Below, in pieces: positions 34,888-44,563 of a stretch of 48,327 nt of DNA; position 1 is the first letter of the stretch, and each line of letters starts with the position of its first letter. The position numbers and the translations under genes are program-made. Origin of the DNA: Caldilineaceae bacterium SB0661_bin_32 (lineage in GTDB: Bacteria; Chloroflexota; Anaerolineae; Caldilineales; Caldilineaceae); assembly GCA_009841235.1 (NCBI GenBank), contig VXMH01000088.1, forward strand, positions 1 through 48,327. Direction: 5' to 3'. The notes beneath the pieces are model-generated. The model did no database searches. It saw nothing but the letters and a program-made list of their open reading frames with translations, and was not told where the DNA came from.

Positions 34888-36933
34888 TTACGCGCCGCCT
34901 TCGTAGTAGAAGGCTTCGGGATGGTAGGTGGAGATGCCGTAGGTATCCCAGCCGACCGGTTTACCTGCGGCCGGCAGGTTGCGCATCGTCTTGGGGAAGA
35001 TGAGCGGAGCCGGGCTCTCGGAAACCGAGCCGACGGCCAGCGGGTTATCGGCAAGCCAGTCGAAGATCTTCTTGCCGGCAGCCACGCGCTCGGCATCATC
35101 AATCACGGTATTCATCGTGTTGTAATGGTCGTAAAGGGTCTGGATCGCGGCCGGCGGCTCCTCGCCGTCCTGGCCGTTGCTCCTGAACCAGCGCCCCCAC
35201 TCGGGAGCAGGGCCGCCCTGGCCGATGTTGGTGGGGATGAACCAGCGCATTTCGACCGGCAGCAACGTATCGGTGCAACGGTCTGCGTGCCAGCAGCCGC
35301 AGTGAACCAAGCCCTGGCTCCAGCGTTCGTTGTAGAGCGAGATCTGGATCTCCTTGGTGGAGGCTTCGATACCGACCTCGCGCCAGAAGGTAACGACGAT
35401 CTCGGTGAACTCGTGGGTGGCGACGCCAACGCGCGGCCCGGCGTGCTCGATGTTGAACTTGAGCACATCGCCGTCAGGGCGCAGGCGGAAGCCGTCGCCG
35501 TTGCGCTCCGTCAGCCCCATGTCGTCCAGCAGCTGATTGGCCAGGTCCGGATCGTACTGGGACCAGTTTTCGGCATATTTCGGTTCGTAATACTGGGAGT
35601 TGGGCATCGGCGCCAGCTGGCCCATCTTGGCAAGGCCGAAGAAGAGATTCTGGTTGATCTCCTCGCGGTCGATGGCGACGTTCAGCGCTTTGACGAAATT
35701 GGGGTGCTGCACGATGTCACGCAGCACGAGGTCTTCGGTCAGCGTGTGGCAGGGATAGAGCGTGTAGCGGTCGGTCATGCAGCTGGTGTAGTCCATGACC
35801 TGGTAGTGCTGAGTCGGCTCGTTCTCTTTGTAAAGGGGATAGCGGGCAATCGAGACATCGTGCGGGCCGACGTAGTCGAGCTCACCCTGGATCGTCTTCT
35901 GCGTGGCGATCTCATGGTTGGCCACGAAGTCCATGCGCAGGTCTTCAACGTAGGGCAGCTGCTGACCGGAGGTATCGACCTTCCAGTAATAGGGGTTCCT
36001 CTTCATGAGCACGAGGCCCTGCTGCGGCTCCTGGTCTACGATCCAGCCGGAGAGCATGGGATACTCAGGCGAGTTGGGGCGCGTGCCCCAGATGCTGCGG
36101 CCGCTGCGCTTGTTGCTGAGGAGCTGTACCCAGGTCTCATACTCGGACTCTTCGAGCATGGCGGCCAGGTCATCCTCGTCGGCGAAATCGGCGTGGAACT
36201 GCTTGAGATAGTGGCTGGGCAGCAGGAAGTCGCCCTGAATACGGCGCGTGAGGTAGGCGGGGAAGTTCCCGAACGGGGCGGCAAAGGTGACGGAGAAGCT
36301 GTAGTCGTCGTGAATGTCGAGGACCATGTTCTCGCCGCCGTGGCGGTATACCCACCATACGCTGGAGGCGACCTCGGGATGGGTGGCGATCGAGTTCCAC
36401 CAGAAATCGACGTCGCCGGTGGTCACGAGCTCGCCGTCGGACCACTTCATACCCTCATGCAGATGGAAGGTGTAGTGGGTGGCGTCGTCGCTGACTTCCC
36501 AGCTGGCGAAGAGGTTGGGCTTGATGGTCTTGAGGTCCTGGTCCGAATAGGTCAGCATACGCTCGGCGAACCAACCGTACTGGCTGACGAAGCTGGACGG
36601 ATCGAGGTGAATCTGGCGTACCAGGCCGCCGTACTCGCCGACCGACTCGCGCGGCAGGACCAGTGGCGAAACAGGCAGGCGCTCGGTGACGGGGGGCAGG
36701 TCACCATTGGCGACCATCTCGGCCAGGCGCGGGGATTCCGAGTACTGGGAGGGTGCCTCGGCCTCTTCCATCACGACCTCTTTGGCCGGTTCTTCCTCGG
36801 CCGCCGGTGCAGCAGCCGGCTCCTCGGTGATCACCTCCGGCTCGGGGCCACCGCAGGCAGCCAGTACGACGGCCGCGGTTGTTGCTCCCGACAGCTGCAG
36901 GAAGCGGCGGCGATGCATCTTTCGTTGGGTCAT
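34888..36933 (-). CDS. ABC importer substrate-binding lipoprotein with twin-arginine signal, second system
   Basis: A 681-residue SBP_bac_5 protein. The signal MHRRRFLQLSG carries a twin-arginine motif (8-11) and ends LAAC (Cys27), so export folded by Tat and then lipidation are likely. An acidic Ala/Glu tether follows. The fold is in normal order: SWEVSDDATHYTFHLHEGMKW with DGELVTTGDVDFWW, then NFVKALNVAIDREEI, then the C-terminal lobe. Cysteine pairs (SCMTDRYTLYPC, HCGCWHADRC) are unusual for the family and may form disulfides or bind metal. It starts 45 bases after the 720-residue gene, so these are probably co-transcribed with the permeases downstream. Confidence 0.92.
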   Translation of the reverse strand: MTQRKMHRRRFLQLSGATTAAVVLAACGGPEPEVITEEPAAAPAAEEEPAKEVVMEEAEAPSQYSESPRLAEMVANGDLPPVTERLPVSPLVLPRESVGEYGGLVRQIHLDPSSFVSQYGWFAERMLTYSDQDLKTIKPNLFASWEVSDDATHYTFHLHEGMKWSDGELVTTGDVDFWWNSIATHPEVASSVWWVYRHGGENMVLDIHDDYSFSVTFAAPFGNFPAYLTRRIQGDFLLPSHYLKQFHADFADEDDLAAMLEESEYETWVQLLSNKRSGRSIWGTRPNSPEYPMLSGWIVDQEPQQGLVLMKRNPYYWKVDTSGQQLPYVEDLRMDFVANHEIATQKTIQGELDYVGPHDVSIARYPLYKENEPTQHYQVMDYTSCMTDRYTLYPCHTLTEDLVLRDIVQHPNFVKALNVAIDREEINQNLFFGLAKMGQLAPMPNSQYYEPKYAENWSQYDPDLANQLLDDMGLTERNGDGFRLRPDGDVLKFNIEHAGPRVGVATHEFTEIVVTFWREVGIEASTKEIQISLYNERWSQGLVHCGCWHADRCTDTLLPVEMRWFIPTNIGQGGPAPEWGRWFRSNGQDGEEPPAAIQTLYDHYNTMNTVIDDAERVAAGKKIFDWLADNPLAVGSVSESPAPLIFPKTMRNLPAAGKPVGWDTYGISTYHPEAFYYEGGA

Positions 36934-36978
36934 GCTTTCCTCCTGGATTGAAACTGTGAAGTTTGGTAAATGATGGAT

Positions 36979-39141
36979 CTAAACATCGGCAAGACTGAGT
37001 TGTATAGCCTGCTCACCATGGACGACGATCATCTGTGTAGCCGGCCAGCCGTCCGTCACGCAGTTTGGACCCTCGTAATGGTTGGCGCCATGCAACGGTT
37101 GCGCTTCGCCGTTGAGCAAGAACGGCCCGCTCCAGCCGAAACTAACGGTATCACCCTGCAAAGGGCGATAGGAAATTGAAAGGCTGTCACAGTCGAAGCG
37201 CGCAGCCAGGACCCGTTTGCGGAATTCGGCAAAGGATCCATGGTCGGCTTTGCGGCCCAGCTGGCATAGCCAGGCGGCGTTATGCCCGGTTGCCCGCAGT
37301 TCGCGGAGGGCGGCCGGACCGTCCTGGACAAGCTCGATGGGTAGTGAGCAGCCCAGGGCGAGGTAGGCGTCTCCCCTGGCGGCGAAGGCCCACTCTTTGC
37401 CGACCTGGTGCTCGTCGAAGGCGAAGGTGGGGAAATAGGCGCGGGTGAAGCCAATAGGATCTGTCTCCGGCAGGGCAAAGAGCGCGATCAGAAAATCGCG
37501 GTGCTGGGCGACGCGGGGCAGCAGCCCGCTGCGCCAGTAGTCGCCCCTGTGGGCATCTTGCTCGAGAGCATCCGCGCCGGGATGGTTGACGAAGACGATG
37601 GCGTCTGCGTCCAGGGTCGCCCGCCAGCTCTGCCCCCCCTGGCTGGGCTGACCGGGTTGGAAGTCCTGCGCGCTGCTGAGCAGATAGTCGGGCGTCCTGT
37701 AGGTCGCTTTGTGGAACGTCCGCGGCAGATGGTCTTCGCCGGCTTTCCGACCCTCTTCACACGCTGCCCCGATGGCGTGGCGTTGGCTGGCCCACGTGGC
37801 GGCGGGGGTTGGTTCGGTTGCCAGCGAGGCGATGAGAGGCGGCAGTTGATACCCTTGGCAACAGCAGAGGCTTACCGGCGCGGCCAAATGCCGGTTCCAG
37901 GCGCCGGTGCCCCACATCAGGCGGGCAACGCCGGCCAGTGGCGACACATGTCCGTTCGGAACGACCCCTCCGCTTTCTGCCGTGATCTGGCTGGCGCCGT
38001 AGACCCCCTGGAACGAGTCCAACGCCAGGGTCACCAGGGCTTTATCGATCACGACTGCGGCCAGGTCCCAGATCTCTTGCGAATCGGCCAGATCGATGAG
38101 GTGGGAGAGGGCGGTCAGCAGTTGGGCCAGGCCGTGGCTTGACGGGTCGGTGAAACCGGTGGTCGCGACGCGCTGGAGCCAGGGCAGAATCGCATCTTCG
38201 GCGCGCTGGCGGTGCCATTGCCCGGTCTGCCGGCTGTACGGAAACGGGCGGTCGGGATAGAGTTGCCCGGCCAGGAGCTCACTGGCGGCAAGCAGGAGGC
38301 CTTCGATGTCGCCGGCGGCTTTGCCTGTTTTCTCAACATAGTCCTGCTGGTGGTAGGCGAAACCGGTAATGCACTCGTCGAGTTCTTCTCGGACTTCAGT
38401 GGGGAATTCGTCGCTTTCGCCGTGGCGGCTGACCATGCCCACGAGCGCGATCAGGCGGGCAAGGTGATCCGCCTCGTAACCCGCGACCGCCTTGACGGCG
38501 GCGCCGAGTTTCCTTGAGTTGAGCCGGTTCCACCATCCCAGGGTCATCTTGGCGATCTCGGAATAGAGGCCGTCATCCCCGCTAACGGCGTGGCGCAGAA
38601 GTTCGATTTGACGCTCGACATAGGCGCCGTAAGGGGCGGTCCGATAGTCCGACCGCACAACCGACAGCGGGATTTTGCGTTGGACGCGAACGCCGCGAAT
38701 ATAGTACTCGCTGGGGGACGGCATCAGAATCAGCTCGTATTCCCCGTCGGGAATCGAGACGGCCGAAGCCAGCGTCCGGTCGCCGTTGTCACCTTCCCTA
38801 CCCTCGGATTCAGCGTAGATGCGACCGCTGGACAGTTGCAGGCGGGCGTTGTAGTCGGCCGGCGCCTCCAGCTTGCGCGGCCAGCGCAAAACTATCTTGT
38901 CTTCGTGGGCGTAGACGTCTTTCTCCAGGTATAGCTGTTCGAAGAAGGACTCGAAAAGCTGGACGCGGGCAGCCAGCTTCGCAGAGTTGTCGGGAGGGTC
39001 GGAGGCAGGGGAAACGGTTTCGGAACTGGTCTGATGAGCGCCATTGCTCCCTGTTTCGGTTGACAAAAGTACTTCGTCCTCGTTGCTGACTCGAGTCGTC
39101 AAAGGAAGAGCGGGCTTCGCTGCTGACAGACAGAGGCGCAT
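36979..39141 (-). CDS. Large protein of unknown function, possibly helical-toroid enzyme
   Basis: A 720-residue soluble protein without signal peptide or membrane helix. After a low-complexity N-terminus (to about 50) comes a strand-rich segment (about 70-170), a long helical middle (about 175-420, with HQQDYVEKTGKAAGDIEGLLLAASELL) that could be an alpha/alpha toroid as in polysaccharide lyases or heparinase-like proteins, and a mixed C-terminal part (about 480-720, with GDAYLALGCS and WLCQLGRKADHGSFAEFR). No catalytic motif is certain. The ATG at 39141 has GGGAAGG close upstream. It precedes the second binding-protein gene and follows the hydroxyproline-dehydratase-like gene, so it may process what that importer brings in. 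Confidence 0.8.
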   Translation of the reverse strand: MRLCLSAAKPALPLTTRVSNEDEVLLSTETGSNGAHQTSSETVSPASDPPDNSAKLAARVQLFESFFEQLYLEKDVYAHEDKIVLRWPRKLEAPADYNARLQLSSGRIYAESEGREGDNGDRTLASAVSIPDGEYELILMPSPSEYYIRGVRVQRKIPLSVVRSDYRTAPYGAYVERQIELLRHAVSGDDGLYSEIAKMTLGWWNRLNSRKLGAAVKAVAGYEADHLARLIALVGMVSRHGESDEFPTEVREELDECITGFAYHQQDYVEKTGKAAGDIEGLLLAASELLAGQLYPDRPFPYSRQTGQWHRQRAEDAILPWLQRVATTGFTDPSSHGLAQLLTALSHLIDLADSQEIWDLAAVVIDKALVTLALDSFQGVYGASQITAESGGVVPNGHVSPLAGVARLMWGTGAWNRHLAAPVSLCCCQGYQLPPLIASLATEPTPAATWASQRHAIGAACEEGRKAGEDHLPRTFHKATYRTPDYLLSSAQDFQPGQPSQGGQSWRATLDADAIVFVNHPGADALEQDAHRGDYWRSGLLPRVAQHRDFLIALFALPETDPIGFTRAYFPTFAFDEHQVGKEWAFAARGDAYLALGCSLPIELVQDGPAALRELRATGHNAAWLCQLGRKADHGSFAEFRKRVLAARFDCDSLSISYRPLQGDTVSFGWSGPFLLNGEAQPLHGANHYEGPNCVTDGWPATQMIVVHGEQAIQLSLADV

Positions 39142-39296
39142 TGACCTTCCCGGATGGCAAGGAAAGAAGAGAGTCCCGCTTGCCGGTGGAAGGGCAAGAG
39201 ATGGATCCGGTTTCGCTGAGTGCGCCCCGGATCGAAAGGGGCGAAGGTATTGCGCTGGCGATGAGGGGGGAAGCTCAGTCCATTCGTTGCGGGCGT

Positions 39297-39326
39297 ATTA
39301 TATTCTTTCTGGCAGCCATGTTACAA
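39297..39326 (-). promoter_or_regulatory. Putative promoter of the second importer operon
   Basis: On the minus strand TTGTAA (39326-39321) and a perfect TATAAT (39302-39297) are 18 bases apart, upstream of the 720-residue gene. This would drive that gene and the importer genes after it from a leader of about 150 bases. The surrounding gap 39142-39431 shows no gene. Confidence 0.45.
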
Positions 39327-39431
39327 ATCAGAGAGGGTCTGTATGTGCACTTGGACTTTGCCATTCGGTTTAGGGACAGATGGGGCCCGCTGCCAATTGG
39401 GACTTGGCAGATGCAAATTGACTGTGGAGAA

Positions 39432-40538
39432 CTACGAGTCGATCGACAGCACGGGTTCGCCCAGGGTCTGCCAGCGGGGGGAGATGCCAAGGCCGGGGGC
39501 GGTAGAAGCCGCCATGCGGCCGTTGCGGCGCTGGGGCGCGCCTTCCGCGGTTCTGACGGTGACGTAGCTGTTGAAATCAGTGGCGGTAAAGAGGAATTCG
39601 GGGGGCGTGCTGTGCGCCAAATGGGCGATGGCGGCGGTGGTGATGTCGCCGCCCCAGCTGTCTTCGATGGTCATGGCGATGCCGAGGGAAATGCAGAGAT
39701 CGCGCGCCTGCCGGGCCTTGGTCAGTCCGCCGAACTTGCTGATCTTGATGTTTACGGCATCCATGGCGTCATCCTTATGCGCTGCAAGGAGGGCGTCGAT
39801 TCCGTCGATGGTTTCATCGAGGACAAAGGGATGCGAGGTGCGGCGGCGGATCGAGAGACAGGCGTCGTAGCCGAGGCAGGGCTGCTCGATATAAACATCG
39901 ACGTCCTGGACGCCGCGTACGACGCGGGCGGCCTCGTGGACGAGCCAGCCGGTGTTGGCGTCGGCGATGAGCACGTCTCCGGGGCCCAGGACGGCGGCTG
40001 CCGCGTGAATCCGTTCGATGTCGGTGTCGGCATCGGAGCCGACCTTCAGCTGGAAACGGCGGTATCCTTCGGCGCGGTAGGCCGCGACAGAGTCCGCCAT
40101 TTCGGCCGGGGGACGCTGGGAGATGGCGCGGTAGAGGATGAACTCTTCGCCGTAGCGTCCGCCCAGAAGGATACAGACAGGCTGCCCGGCGGCCTGGCCG
40201 AGAATGTCCCAGCAAGCGATGTCGATGCCTGATTTGACGTAGGGATGGCCCTTGAGGGCCCGGTCCATCTGTTCGTTGAGGATTGCCAGCTGGCGCGGGT
40301 CGAGGCCGATGAGGTGGGGCGCGAGCTCGGCCAGGCCGGTGCGCACGCCGGCAGCGTAGGCGGGCAGATAGAAGGGGCCGAGAGGGCAGACTTCGCCGTG
40401 GCCGACGAGGCCGTTGTCTGTCTCGACCTGGACGATGGTGCTGTCGAATACGGAGACCGATTTGCCCCCGGACCAGGCGTAGCGGCCTTCGTGCAAGGGC
40501 AGGTCGACCTGATAGGCGGAGATGCGCTTGATTCTCAT
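39432..40538 (-). CDS. Enolase-superfamily enzyme, cis-3-hydroxy-L-proline dehydratase-like (MLE subgroup)
   Basis: A 368-residue MR/MLE protein. K165 in RFQLKVGSD, metal ligands D193 (ADANTGW), E218 (YIEQPC) and D241 (VLDETI), then K265 in [15 protein letters not shown] and [18 protein letters not shown] match what I know of cis-3-hydroxyproline dehydratases and the related proline-betaine epimerases, including the C-terminal [12 protein letters not shown]. Such enzymes dehydrate cis-3-hydroxy-L-proline or epimerise hydroxyproline betaine at the alpha carbon. It lies upstream of the 720-residue protein and the second importer on the same strand. Dehydratase versus epimerase cannot be decided from sequence alone. 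Confidence 0.85.
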   Translation of the reverse strand: MRIKRISAYQVDLPLHEGRYAWSGGKSVSVFDSTIVQVETDNGLVGHGEVCPLGPFYLPAYAAGVRTGLAELAPHLIGLDPRQLAILNEQMDRALKGHPYVKSGIDIACWDILGQAAGQPVCILLGGRYGEEFILYRAISQRPPAEMADSVAAYRAEGYRRFQLKVGSDADTDIERIHAAAAVLGPGDVLIADANTGWLVHEAARVVRGVQDVDVYIEQPCLGYDACLSIRRRTSHPFVLDETIDGIDALLAAHKDDAMDAVNIKISKFGGLTKARQARDLCISLGIAMTIEDSWGGDITTAAIAHLAHSTPPEFLFTATDFNSYVTVRTAEGAPQRRNGRMAASTAPGLGISPRWQTLGEPVLSIDS

Positions 40539-40801
40539 CGTTTGCGACTCTCTATTCGGTGGTTGGCAGTCTGATGGCGGCTGGTCTGGGTAATGGTAGG
40601 AGCACGGTCTCCGGGTCGTCTTGGGAACGGTCCGATTCTAACACACTATCGTTGTTCCGCAGCAGTTGGGCGAGGCACTGACAGCCTTCCCACTTGACCA
40701 TTCTACGCAGTTCGGTTACAACAGTATGGAAGAATGGATAACGCGTCCCTGCTTGAACGGAGCGCAGCTTCTCCACGCCGCCCCCGGAAAGGAACCGACG
40801 G

Positions 40802-41920
40802 TTGATCGCTTACTGCCCCGGCAGCAGCTTTCAGGTTGCTGCCGAAGAAGCTCCCCTGCGATGCCCTCTCAGCGGCGAACCGTTGGAGTATCGCGACCTG
40901 CCTCCCTTTGACCCGGACCGGATCGATGATCGAGAGCCGGGACACTGGCGCTACCTGGCGATGCTGCCGGTGGTGGCCGGGGGGCGCGAGCTGTTTTCGC
41001 TGGGGGAGGGGTGGACACCGCTGATCAAGGACAGCTGGGGGCCCCAGCGGGTCTACTGGAAATTTGAGGGGTTGATGCCTTCAGGCAGCTATAAGGACCG
41101 CGGCGTCAGCGTAATCGTGAACTGGCTTGTGGGCCAGGGCGTTCGGACGGTCATGGACGACTCCAGCGGCAATGCGGGCGCCAGCCTCGCCTGCTACGCG
41201 GCGAGGGCAGGTCTGTTTGCCCGGATCTTCGTGCCGGCCTACGCGCCGCAGCCGAAGAAGGCGCAGATTGCGGTCTATGGGGCGGAGCTGGTTGAGGTCA
41301 GCGGGCCGCGTACGGCCGCGACGGAAGCCGCTGAAGCCTCTGAGACCGGCGTTGATGTCGTGTATGCTTCCCATGCCTGGCATCCGGCCTGCCTGCTGGG
41401 CTTCATGACCAATGCCTGGGAGATCTGGGAGCAGCTTGGGGGGAGGGTCCCGGACTGGTTTGTGAGCCCGGTCGGCTATGGCGGCCTTTTCCTGGGCGCC
41501 TGGCGGGGGTTTCAGCATCTGCACCGCAGTGGGGTGATTGAGAGATTGCCGCGCATGGTGGCGGTGCAGGCCGAGCCGATTACGCCGGTCTGCGACGCCT
41601 TTCACGAAGGCCGCAGCGAGATCGTGCCGCGCCGCCAGGTTGCGCCGAGCATTCTGGCCGACGGCATCGCGGTGGAAAATCCGGTGCGCAACCGCTCTAT
41701 CTTGTGGGCTTTGCGGCAGTCGGGCGGTACGGCGATCGTGGTCAACGATGAGGAAATTCTGGAAGCGCAGGAGCGTCTGGCCCAGCGCGGGCTCTTTGTC
41801 GAGCCGACCAGCGCCACGGTGGCGGCCGCTCTGACGAGTTTGGGCCCCCGGCTGAAACCGTCGGATACCGTGGTCGTCAACCTTACCGGCCTGGGTCTCA
41901 AGCGGCTGCCGGCAGTTTAG
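40802..41920 (+). CDS. Threonine synthase-like PLP enzyme
   Basis: A 372-residue fold-type II PLP protein. [11 protein letters not shown] near 66, [10 protein letters not shown] with the PLP lysine K98, [19 protein letters not shown] near 119 and [11 protein letters not shown] are characteristic of the threonine synthase / tryptophan synthase beta group. The N-terminus YCPGSSFQ...[11 protein letters not shown] recalls the zinc-ribbon lead of many archaeal-type threonine synthases, but the second cysteine of each pair is missing, so zinc binding is doubtful. The start is a TTG at 40802 with AAAGGAA upstream. It is 28 bases before rnc and probably co-transcribed with it. A different beta-replacing activity is possible. 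Confidence 0.87.
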   Translation: MIAYCPGSSFQVAAEEAPLRCPLSGEPLEYRDLPPFDPDRIDDREPGHWRYLAMLPVVAGGRELFSLGEGWTPLIKDSWGPQRVYWKFEGLMPSGSYKDRGVSVIVNWLVGQGVRTVMDDSSGNAGASLACYAARAGLFARIFVPAYAPQPKKAQIAVYGAELVEVSGPRTAATEAAEASETGVDVVYASHAWHPACLLGFMTNAWEIWEQLGGRVPDWFVSPVGYGGLFLGAWRGFQHLHRSGVIERLPRMVAVQAEPITPVCDAFHEGRSEIVPRRQVAPSILADGIAVENPVRNRSILWALRQSGGTAIVVNDEEILEAQERLAQRGLFVEPTSATVAAALTSLGPRLKPSDTVVVNLTGLGLKRLPAV

Positions 41921-41948
41921 TGTTTGTCTGTGCCAGGGAGGCATTGGC

Positions 41949-42737
41949 ATGGAGTTCGATCACGATACTTTGAACGAACTTGAGGGCGCGGTGGGCGTCC
42001 GCTTCAATGATCGCGCCCTGTTACAACGGGCGTTCGTTCATCGCAGCTATCTGCACGAGGCCGATGAAGAAACTGACCTCCAGGACAATCAGCGTCTTGA
42101 ATTCTTGGGGGATGCAGTGCTGAGTTTCATTGTCAGCGAACTGCTGTTCCGACGATTTTCGGAGCGGCGGGAAGGTGAGCTGACGAATCTGCGGTCGGCG
42201 CTGGTCAAGCGGGAGGCGTTATCCCGCTTCGCCAAGGAGTTGGGACTGGGCGACTACCTGCTTTTAGGGCGCGGTGAAGAGGAAAGCGGGGGGCGCGGCC
42301 GCCGCACGACGCTTTGCGATACATATGAGGCCTTTATCGGCGCCTTCTATCTTGATCAGGGACTCTCGGCGCTGCGCAAATTTCTCGAACCGCGCCTGAT
42401 CGAGGAGATCGGGCGCGTGGCGCAGCACGCACTGACCAAGGATCCCAAGAGCCGCCTGCAGGAGTGGGTGCAGGCGGCGATGGGACAGACCCCTCGTTAC
42501 AGGACGGTCCACACTGAGGGGCCGGACCATGCCAGGCTTTTCACCCGCCAGGTGACGATCGGCAAGCAGCCCTACGGCGTCGGCCAGGGGCAGAGCAAGC
42601 AGGAGGCCGAACAGGCCGCGGCGGCGATGGCGCTGTTTCGTTTGGGGCAGACGATGCCCGGGTACGAAGACAGCGGATTGGCTGCGGAATACGAACTGGC
42701 GTCTGTGGAGATGGAACAATTGGAGAGCGAACGGTGA
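41949..42737 (+). CDS. rnc: Ribonuclease III
   Basis: A 262-residue double-strand-specific endoribonuclease that processes rRNA precursors and structured mRNAs. The signature NQRLEFLGDAVL is at 47-58 with E51 and D55, and the second catalytic pair is in DTYEAFIGAFYLD (D124, E127). A C-terminal double-stranded-RNA-binding domain follows (about 168-240, with PRYRTVHTEGPDH and GQSKQEAEQAAAAMAL). The ATG at 41949 has GGGAGG upstream. Length is a little above average because of a short acidic tail. Confidence 0.96.
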   Translation: MEFDHDTLNELEGAVGVRFNDRALLQRAFVHRSYLHEADEETDLQDNQRLEFLGDAVLSFIVSELLFRRFSERREGELTNLRSALVKREALSRFAKELGLGDYLLLGRGEEESGGRGRRTTLCDTYEAFIGAFYLDQGLSALRKFLEPRLIEEIGRVAQHALTKDPKSRLQEWVQAAMGQTPRYRTVHTEGPDHARLFTRQVTIGKQPYGVGQGQSKQEAEQAAAAMALFRLGQTMPGYEDSGLAAEYELASVEMEQLESER

Positions 42738-42768
42738 AGGCCGTTTTCCCCGCCGTCAACGTCCTGCT

Positions 42769-42797
42769 CCGTACACACGGCTACCTCTCGTGTACGG
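42769..42797. terminator. Bidirectional hairpin between convergent rnc and znuB
   Basis: CCGTACAC (42769-42776) pairs perfectly with GTGTACGG (42790-42797) around a 13-base loop, in the gap between the convergent stops of rnc and znuB. A T-rich run is lacking, so efficiency as an intrinsic terminator is uncertain. Confidence 0.5.
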
Positions 42798-42834
42798 CCC
42801 CCTCAATTGCCACCCTCTCTCTACGCTCTCCCCT

Positions 42835-43689
42835 TCAAGTAGGACCGTAGACCGGCGTTTCGACAAGCTGGCGTCTGTTGCGTATTTTGGCAACGTAGAA
42901 GAGAGCAATGCAGAAAAGTATCGATTGCAGCAGCACAATCGACGCCCCGCTGGAAACATCCACGTAGAAGCTGAGATACATTCCGATCAATCCGGTCACC
43001 GCGCCCAATATCGTCGAGTAGATCATGAGGCGATGGAAGCTGTCGGTCAACAGCCGCATGGTGATCGGTGGTACGACGAGGGCGGCCCCAATCATGGTCA
43101 CGCCCATGATCTGGACTGCGGCGATGATCACAGCCGCAAGGATCAAGGCAAACCAGGTCTCGATCCAGACGGTGGGAATCCCGTAGACCTGTGCAACCTC
43201 GGTGTTGAAAGTAGTGAAGAGCAGCTGCTTGTAGAAGAAAAAGACCATGAACGTCGCGGCCAGAGTAACGAAGACGATCACGGCAATGTCGGTCGGAGTG
43301 ACGCCGAGGACATTGCCAAATAGGGCCGCGTCGAACGATTGGGAGAAGCGGCGGTAGCGTGAGATCAGTGCGACCCCCAAGGCGAAACTGGCGGTCGTCA
43401 CCACCCCGATGGCGGCGTCGGCGCTGATTGTCGTTTTGCGAACGGTCTGATTGATGAGCAGGGCGGCGATAAAACCCCAGGATACGGCCCCGACGTAGAA
43501 GTTGAACTGGAGAATGAAGGCGACGACCGCCCCGCCGAAGACGGCGTGGGAAAGGCCGTGGCCGATGAAACTCATGCCGCGCAGGACGATGTAGACGCCG
43601 ATCATGGCGCAGAGGCCGCCGACGAGGACGGCGGCAATTGTGCCGTTGCGGAAAAACTCATATTGAAACGGAGCAAGCAGAACGTCCAT
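42835..43689 (-). CDS. znuB: Zinc/manganese-type ABC importer permease
   Basis: A 284-residue permease of the ABC-3 family for divalent metals, with about eight to nine hydrophobic segments. The start FEYEF-type region MDVLLAPFQYEFFRNGTIAAVLVGGLCAMIG and GMSFIGHGLSHAVFGG, together with MGVTMIGAALVVPP, are typical of ZnuB/MntB. It starts 31 bases after the ATPase gene stop and ends the znu run. Zinc is favoured over manganese because of the neighbouring Fur-family regulator and the histidine-type binding protein, but this is inference. Confidence 0.92.
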   Translation of the reverse strand: MDVLLAPFQYEFFRNGTIAAVLVGGLCAMIGVYIVLRGMSFIGHGLSHAVFGGAVVAFILQFNFYVGAVSWGFIAALLINQTVRKTTISADAAIGVVTTASFALGVALISRYRRFSQSFDAALFGNVLGVTPTDIAVIVFVTLAATFMVFFFYKQLLFTTFNTEVAQVYGIPTVWIETWFALILAAVIIAAVQIMGVTMIGAALVVPPITMRLLTDSFHRLMIYSTILGAVTGLIGMYLSFYVDVSSGASIVLLQSILFCIALFYVAKIRNRRQLVETPVYGPT

Positions 43690-43720
43690 AGCGGTCGGGA
43701 CTCCTTTGGGGGGTATTGGG

Positions 43721-44545
43721 CTAAACTATTTTTTCCACGCTGTCGTGATTGGGCAGACCCCCTTCCACCGGGTCCGGAAGCACTTCATTCAGACCGTGGG
43801 GATGGGGCCTCTGTTGCACGAAGATCAGATCGTTCTGGCGGATGACAATGAAGTCTCCTTGGTAAGCGTCGCCCAGAATCTCTTCAGTAAAGATCTCTTG
43901 CGGCGGCCCCTGGGCTACGATGCAGTGGTTGAGGCAGACGACCCAGGGTACGTGGGCGGCGGCCATGTTGAGGTCGTGAGTTGTCAGCAGGATCGTCATT
44001 CCCTCTTTATTTAGCATGGTGAGCCAGTGGAAGATATTCTCTGCGCTGCGGACATCCACGCCGGTGGTCGGCTCATCGAGCACGAGAACTTCCGGGTCTG
44101 CGACCAGCGCGCGCGCAAGGAAAACGCGTTGCTGCTGTCCGCCGGAGAGATCGCGGATATGGCGCTCTGCCAGATGGCCGATCTCCAAGCGGTCCAGGAT
44201 TTCGCGCGCCCGTTTGCGCTCGCGAGTGCGGGGCCACGGCCAGATGTTCTGGCGGTGGTCGAGGCCCATCAACACCACCTCCTCGGCCGTGACAGGGAAA
44301 CTCCAGTCGACGGTCTCGATCTGCGGTACATAGGTGATACGCAGGTCCGGACGCACGCGCTGGATCTCTCCTTCTCCTGGCGTGAGAAGGGTCAGAATAA
44401 GCTTCAACAGGGAAGTCTTGCCGGCGCCGCTCGGCCCCACCAGGCCCACAAACTGGCCGGGATGCAGATGCAGGTCGATCTCCTCCAGGACATTGAACGA
44501 GCCATAGCCGAAGGCCACGCCTTTTAGTTCGATGAGCGGATTCAT
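43721..44545 (-). CDS. znuC: Zinc/manganese-type ABC importer ATPase
   Basis: A 274-residue ATPase of the metal-importer class. GPSGAGKTS (Walker A, about 37-45), LSGGQQQRVFLARAL (signature, about 134-148) and LVLDEPTTGVD (Walker B) are intact. The region DWSFPVTAEEVVLMG is typical for Mn/Zn/Fe chelate ATPases. It follows a znuA remnant by 18 bases and precedes the permease gene. It would power import of the metal delivered by the ZnuA-type lipoprotein. Confidence 0.93.
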   Translation of the reverse strand: MNPLIELKGVAFGYGSFNVLEEIDLHLHPGQFVGLVGPSGAGKTSLLKLILTLLTPGEGEIQRVRPDLRITYVPQIETVDWSFPVTAEEVVLMGLDHRQNIWPWPRTRERKRAREILDRLEIGHLAERHIRDLSGGQQQRVFLARALVADPEVLVLDEPTTGVDVRSAENIFHWLTMLNKEGMTILLTTHDLNMAAAHVPWVVCLNHCIVAQGPPQEIFTEEILGDAYQGDFIVIRQNDLIFVQQRPHPHGLNEVLPDPVEGGLPNHDSVEKIV

Positions 44546-44563
44546 TTGCGCTTCCTTACTTCA

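Noticed and set aside
34921..36951. 676-codon plus-strand frame
   Set aside because: Covers exactly the second binding-protein gene on the other strand, which has signal peptide and family motifs; the shadow has none.
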